From NCBI RefSeq assembly GCF_014655715.1, contig NZ_BNBM01000008.1, forward strand, positions 124,001 to 188,000: a stretch of DNA of 64,000 bases, in the 5' to 3' direction. A program made the position numbers and the translations under genes. The notes under the pieces were generated by a model. The model was not told the origin of the DNA. It saw only the letters and a program-made list of their open reading frames with translations, and ran no database searches. The stretch comes from Streptomyces lanatus. Its GTDB lineage: Bacteria > Actinomycetota > Actinomycetes > Streptomycetales > Streptomycetaceae. This document shows positions 60,765 through 64,000 of the stretch, piece by piece. The stretch's first letter is position 1; each line of letters starts with the position of its first letter.

Positions 60765-61814
60765 TCAGACACCGGCCTTGACGCCGTTGATGACCGTCGT
60801 GCCCTGCTGGGCGGGGACGCCGAGGGTCTTGAGGAAGGGAAGGGGGAAGCTCAGGGCCGGTGCGGTGAGGGCGTCGAGTTCGGCGAGGTGGTCGGCGGAG
60901 AGGGTGACGTCCAGAGAGGCCAGGTTGGCTTCGAGCTGGGCCACCGTGCGGGCGCCGATGACCGTGGCGGTGGTCAGGGGCTGCTGGCGCACCCAGGCCA
61001 GTGAGGCCGCCGCGACCGTGGTGTCCAGTTCCTTGGCGATGCGGAACAGCACGTCGAGGAGAGCAAAGGTCTGCTCGTTGAGATGGCGGCCGACGAAGAC
61101 ACCGCGGCCGGAGCCCTCGGGGTTGTGGTCCTCACGGGTGTACTTGCCGGTCAGCACACCGTTGGCGAGCGGGCTCCAGGGCATTACGCCGAGGCCGAGT
61201 TCCCGCGCCGCGCCGAACAGTTCGCCCTCCGAGGTGCGCTCCAGCAGCGAGTACTCCAGTTGGAGGGCGGCGATCGGTGTCCAGCCGCGCCATTCGGCGA
61301 GGGTCGCCATGCGCGCCACCGCCCATGCCGGGGTGTCGGAGAGGCCGACGTAGCGGATCTTGCCCTCGCGGACGAGGTCGTCCAGCGTGGACATGGTCTC
61401 TTCCAGCGGGGTGTGCTGGTCCCAGTTGTGCTGCCAGTACAGGTCGATGTAGTCGGTGCCGAGCCGCTCCAGCGAGGCGTCGATGTGCTTGCGAATGGCC
61501 TTGCGGCTGGTGCCGCCGTTGTTGGGGTCGGTGGGATCCATCGAGAGGGCGACCTTGGTCGCGATGACGAGCCGGTCGCGCTGCTCGGGGTTCTTGCGCA
61601 GGTAGGAGCCGATGACCTGCTCGGAGCGGCCCTCCATGTACCGGTTGGCGGTGTCGATGAAGTTGCCGCCCGCGTCGATGTAGCGCGCGAGGATGTCGAG
61701 CGAGGTCGGTTCGTCGGCGCCCCAGGAGGGGTCGCCGAAGGTCATCGTGCCGAGCGCGAGGGGGCTGACGCGAAGGCCGGTGCGTCCGAGCGTGCGGAAG
61801 TCGGTGAGGCTCAT
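60765..61814 (-). CDS. Aldo/keto reductase
   Basis: A 349-aa AKR of the family-9/13-like bacterial type. FRTLGRTGLRVSPLALGTMT opens the barrel; the catalytic Asp-Tyr are in FIDTANRYMEGRSEQVIGSY, Lys in LVIATKVALSMD, and YWQHNWDQHTP gives the histidine. VRQQPLTTATVIGARTVAQL is the NADPH-binding loop. It reduces a carbonyl with NADPH; the substrate is unknown. ATG 61814 has AAGGAG nine bases upstream. It lies 116 bp downstream of the SDR gene on the same strand and probably shares its regulation. Confidence 0.88.
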   Translation of the reverse strand: MSLTDFRTLGRTGLRVSPLALGTMTFGDPSWGADEPTSLDILARYIDAGGNFIDTANRYMEGRSEQVIGSYLRKNPEQRDRLVIATKVALSMDPTDPNNGGTSRKAIRKHIDASLERLGTDYIDLYWQHNWDQHTPLEETMSTLDDLVREGKIRYVGLSDTPAWAVARMATLAEWRGWTPIAALQLEYSLLERTSEGELFGAARELGLGVMPWSPLANGVLTGKYTREDHNPEGSGRGVFVGRHLNEQTFALLDVLFRIAKELDTTVAAASLAWVRQQPLTTATVIGARTVAQLEANLASLDVTLSADHLAELDALTAPALSFPLPFLKTLGVPAQQGTTVINGVKAGV

Positions 61815-61930
61815 GGTGAAAGCTCCTTGAATCTGCTGAGTGAGAGGCTGCAAAAGGCGGCAGAACAACGGCAGTTGTGTATGGGGTGGGCCCGAGGAGG
61901 AAGGGGAGGCCCCGTCGAGCTCCGGTGGTG

Positions 61931-62770
61931 CTACTTGGCGTAATCGGTGGCGAACGCGACGGGCTTCGTGCTCTCCAGATCTGCGAGCCTGCGCTCGAGT
62001 GCGCTCTTGATTGCCGTGTAGGAGTCGCTGCCAAGTGCAAGGCGCAAGGGGGCCGGGGTGACGTCCGCGGAGTCGATGATCGCGGTCGCCACCTTCTCGG
62101 GGTCACCGGTCGCGTCGGCCGTCAGGTTGCCGCCGGTCGCCTCGATGTACTGGCGTATCTGTCCGACCGGGGTCACGGCGTAGGCGTCGATCGCCGGCGC
62201 GATGGAGAGTGCGGCGCCGAAGTCGGTGCGTACGACACCGGGTTCGATCATCGTGATCGCGATGCCGAACGGCGCGACCTCGGGGGCCACCGATTCCATG
62301 AAGCCCTCCAGGCCCCACTTGGAGGCGTGGTACATGCTCGCGCCCGGTGTGGTGATCTGGCCGCCCATCGTGGAGGTCTGGATGAACCGGCCGCCGCCTT
62401 GGGCCCGCAGGTGGGGAATCACCGCGCGGGCGAGCTGGATCGGGGCCGTCATGTTGAGGGCGATCTGCTGCTCGATCGCGGCGTCCTCCATCTCCTCGGC
62501 GGCGCCCACGGCGCCGGAGCCGGCGTTGGAGAAGACGACGTCCACCCGGCCGAGTTCGGCGAAGACACGGTCGACCACGGCGCGCAGGGCCTTGGTGTCG
62601 GTCACGTCGAGCTGGGCCGTCCAGAGCTGGTCGCCGTACTGCTTGATCAGCTCCTCCAGTCGCTCGGTGCGCCGGGCCACGGCGGCGACTCTGTCACCGC
62701 GCTGTAGAAGCTGTTCCGCCACCTCACGGCCGATGCCGGACGACGCCCCGGTTACCAACCACGTGCTCAA
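61931..62770 (-). CDS. Short-chain dehydrogenase/reductase (classical SDR)
   Basis: A 279-aa classical SDR. WLVTGASSGIGREVAEQLLQ is the NADP loop, VFSNAGSGAVGAAEEMEDAA gives the NAG motif, and the Ser and Tyr-Lys are in QTSTMGGQITTPGASMYHASKWGLEGF. PIQLARAVIPHLRAQGGGRF follows the usual helix. The start is probably TTG 62770: GGAGG lies seven bases upstream of it but only one base from ATG 62776. Together with the aldo/keto reductase this looks like a TetR/AraC-controlled redox pair. Confidence 0.87.
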   Translation of the reverse strand: MSTWLVTGASSGIGREVAEQLLQRGDRVAAVARRTERLEELIKQYGDQLWTAQLDVTDTKALRAVVDRVFAELGRVDVVFSNAGSGAVGAAEEMEDAAIEQQIALNMTAPIQLARAVIPHLRAQGGGRFIQTSTMGGQITTPGASMYHASKWGLEGFMESVAPEVAPFGIAITMIEPGVVRTDFGAALSIAPAIDAYAVTPVGQIRQYIEATGGNLTADATGDPEKVATAIIDSADVTPAPLRLALGSDSYTAIKSALERRLADLESTKPVAFATDYAK

Positions 62771-62853
62771 AGCCATTCCTCCAGCTGAATCGACTGACTG
62801 CGTGCGTTCTGGTGCGACGGATGGCTGCTGACGGCCGGTTGCGGCCGTTCCAT

Positions 62854-62906
62854 CCATCCGGTTGGTTTTAACGTAACGCGCTTCGTCGGAGAAAACAACC
62901 GGATGG
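62854..62906. promoter_or_regulatory. Inverted and direct repeats upstream of the SDR gene (probable operator)
   Basis: CCATCCGGTTGGTTTT (62854-62869) and AAAACAACCGGATGG (62892-62906) form an inverted repeat with one extra base. The same bases also give a direct repeat CCGG(T/A)TGGTTTA about 41 bp apart. The site lies 80-140 bases upstream of the SDR start, as expected for a TetR or AraC regulator. Confidence 0.5.
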
Positions 62907-63111
62907 TTTACATCGTCGGCGGCGACGTGGACGATGTTTGATCGGCCGTAGGCCGTTCTTCTGCATGGGGCTGGTCGGGCGGCTGGCGCCCGGACGAGCT
63001 GTGGCAGTTGTTTCCGGGCCTGGTGTGCGACGCCGGCACGTGGACTGGGGACTCAGCGCCCGCTGCCGAGGACCTCTGCGCCGGCATCGGCCTCCCCCCG
63101 GCAGATGCCGC

Positions 63112-63906
63112 TCATGGTCCTGGGTCGTCGGGCCCCGCAGCGGCGGCCGCGCGTACCTCGCGTGGGCTCGCGCCGAGTTCGCGGCGGCAGGCCTTGTTGA
63201 AGGCCTGGAGGTCGGCGATGCCCACGGCCGCGGCGATGGCGGTGATGGACAGGGTGGAGGACAACAGGAGGTGGCGGGCGCGTTGAAGGCGTCGGTGCCG
63301 GATGTACGACACGACCGTGAGGCCGGTTTCGGCACGGAACACGCGCGTCAGATGGGTGTGGGAGATGCCGACGGCGCGAGCGACGTCCGGTACGGACAGC
63401 GGGCCTGCCAGGTGTTCCTCGACGTAGGCCTGGGCGGCTGCCACGAAGGGGTGGCGGCGCCCGGCTCCCTCGCCCCTCGGCAGCTCGGCGATGCGCCACA
63501 GAGCGGTCCAGACCTCGGCCGTGGCTCGTGGGGGAGAGGTCGGCATGGCTGTCACGGCGTGTCGGAGCAGGTCGGCGAGGCGGGTGCTCTCGGCCGCGGC
63601 GTCCTGCATCACCGGCACCACCCGCGCGGTTCCGCCGTCGTGTAGCCGCAGGTGGACGTAGAAGTGTTCCGACCTGCCGCGGTAGTGGAAGTGCACTTCC
63701 GTGTTCGGCGGCACGAGGCTGACGTGGCCGGGGCGAATGGGGTGGACCGACTGTCCGAGGGACAGAGCACCCTCGTAGTGGTAGAGGTGCAGCTGCCACA
63801 GGTCGGGCAGCCGGAAGACGTCATGGGCGGTGTAGACGCCGTGTACCCCGATGCCGGCATCGATCACGATGGGCGCCTCGTCGAGCCGTAGCGTCACGTG
63901 CTTCAC
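63112..63906 (-). CDS. AraC-family transcriptional regulator
   Basis: A 264-aa AraC protein. The N-terminal cupin-like sensor (about 1-150) has LHLYHYEGALSLGQSVHPIR and PGHVSLVPPNTEVHFHYRGR. The C-terminal double HTH has YVEEHLAGPLSVPDVARAVG, ISHTHLTRVFRAETGLTVVS and AVGIADLQAFNKACRRELGA. A GTG start at 63906 is used. It is the nearest regulator to the SDR/aldo-keto reductase pair, 342 bp away on the same strand. Ligand unknown. Confidence 0.87.
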   Translation of the reverse strand: MKHVTLRLDEAPIVIDAGIGVHGVYTAHDVFRLPDLWQLHLYHYEGALSLGQSVHPIRPGHVSLVPPNTEVHFHYRGRSEHFYVHLRLHDGGTARVVPVMQDAAAESTRLADLLRHAVTAMPTSPPRATAEVWTALWRIAELPRGEGAGRRHPFVAAAQAYVEEHLAGPLSVPDVARAVGISHTHLTRVFRAETGLTVVSYIRHRRLQRARHLLLSSTLSITAIAAAVGIADLQAFNKACRRELGASPREVRAAAAAGPDDPGP

Positions 63907-63967
63907 GAGGATGGAAATTTACCAGCACTGGACGATTTCAGCCCACGACCGAGCGGCATGGGGCACG

Positions 63968-63973
63968 TAGGTT
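63968..63973 (+). promoter_or_regulatory. -10 box of a leaderless promoter (TAGGTT)
   Basis: TAGGTT ends six bases before ATG 63980, the start of a gene leaving the window. Confidence 0.45.
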
Positions 63974-63979
63974 CGTCGC

Positions 63980-64000
63980 ATGTCAACCAGTAAGCGACTC
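63980..64000 (+). CDS. Start of an unidentified gene, truncated by the window edge
   Basis: Seven codons (MSTSKRL) are visible after a -10 box at leaderless spacing. Divergent from the AraC gene by about 73 bp, so it is a likely AraC target. Nothing can be said about its product. Confidence 0.4.

Noticed and set aside
1..64000. CRISPR arrays, rRNA or tRNA genes
   Set aside because: No regularly spaced repeats were seen and no cloverleaf or rRNA segment was recognised by eye. A tRNA scan would be needed to exclude a tRNA in the intergenic gaps.

Overview
The window is high-GC actinobacterial DNA, almost certainly from a Streptomyces chromosome. Supporting signs are GC-rich third codon positions throughout, frequent GTG starts, AfsR/SARP, AraC, TetR, DeoR and ROK regulators, Tat signals, TerD proteins, a DUF574-type methyltransferase, and many genes whose start codon sits 6-7 bases after a TANNNT -10 box (leaderless transcripts). 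I saw no rRNA, tRNA or CRISPR array. Genes were called by eye from translations; family names are recognition calls, not database hits.

Region 1 (1-8.4 kb) is a sugar/housekeeping block. A GH15 gene runs off the left edge. A DeoR repressor is divergent from a SIS-domain sugar-phosphate isomerase and a class II aldolase, which resembles an amino-sugar (Aga-like) catabolic unit. These are followed by an RlmG-type rRNA methyltransferase, AlkB, a ROK regulator, a SnoaL protein, an RpiB/LacA-like isomerase and a tautomerase. Region 2 (8.4-19.9 kb) holds an autoregulated TetR plus DUF4865 pair, a SHOCT protein with an ABC exporter (ATPase and large FtsX/MacB-type permease), an anti-sigma-like ATPase, a Cds1-type cysteine desulfhydrase, a DeoR regulator and a large membrane protein with a lipase-like GHSQGS motif. 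Region 3 (20-33 kb) contains a beta-helix plus CbxX-type AAA fusion, a 190-bp MITE-like element, a MOSC protein, a tandem TerD protein, an HpnB-like glycosyltransferase, a glutamate-racemase-like protein, an O-antigen-ligase-like protein, apolipoprotein N-acyltransferase and a NUDIX hydrolase. Region 4 (33-37 kb) is a 3-hydroxybutyrate dehydrogenase, its likely PucR/CdaR-like GAF regulator and an MHS-type transporter.

Region 5 (37.3-56.3 kb) is clearly accessory and decaying. It contains a frameshifted IS21 istA remnant, an unidentified broken gene, an orphan SMI1/KNR4 protein, xdhB/xdhC scars, an internally deleted MFS gene, a class II fumarase interrupted at an 8-C run, an internally deleted GH2-like gene and an ECF sigma factor apparently lacking region 2.3/2.4. 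Intact genes among them include a LysR regulator, an epimerase, a malic enzyme, a hemerythrin and a large AfsR-like SARP regulator.

Region 6 (56.3-64 kb) has a luciferase-like oxidoreductase followed by a Tat-exported acetoacetate-decarboxylase-like protein, an EamA exporter divergent from a CGNR-type regulator, a TetR, aldo/keto reductase and SDR set, and an AraC regulator. A leaderless gene starts at the right edge.

I did not find a complete undescribed system that I would defend. The best candidates for follow-up are the beta-helix/AAA protein with its TerD neighbourhood, the truncated sigma factor next to the Tat-ADC pair, the C-tract fumarase, and the set of leaderless promoters.
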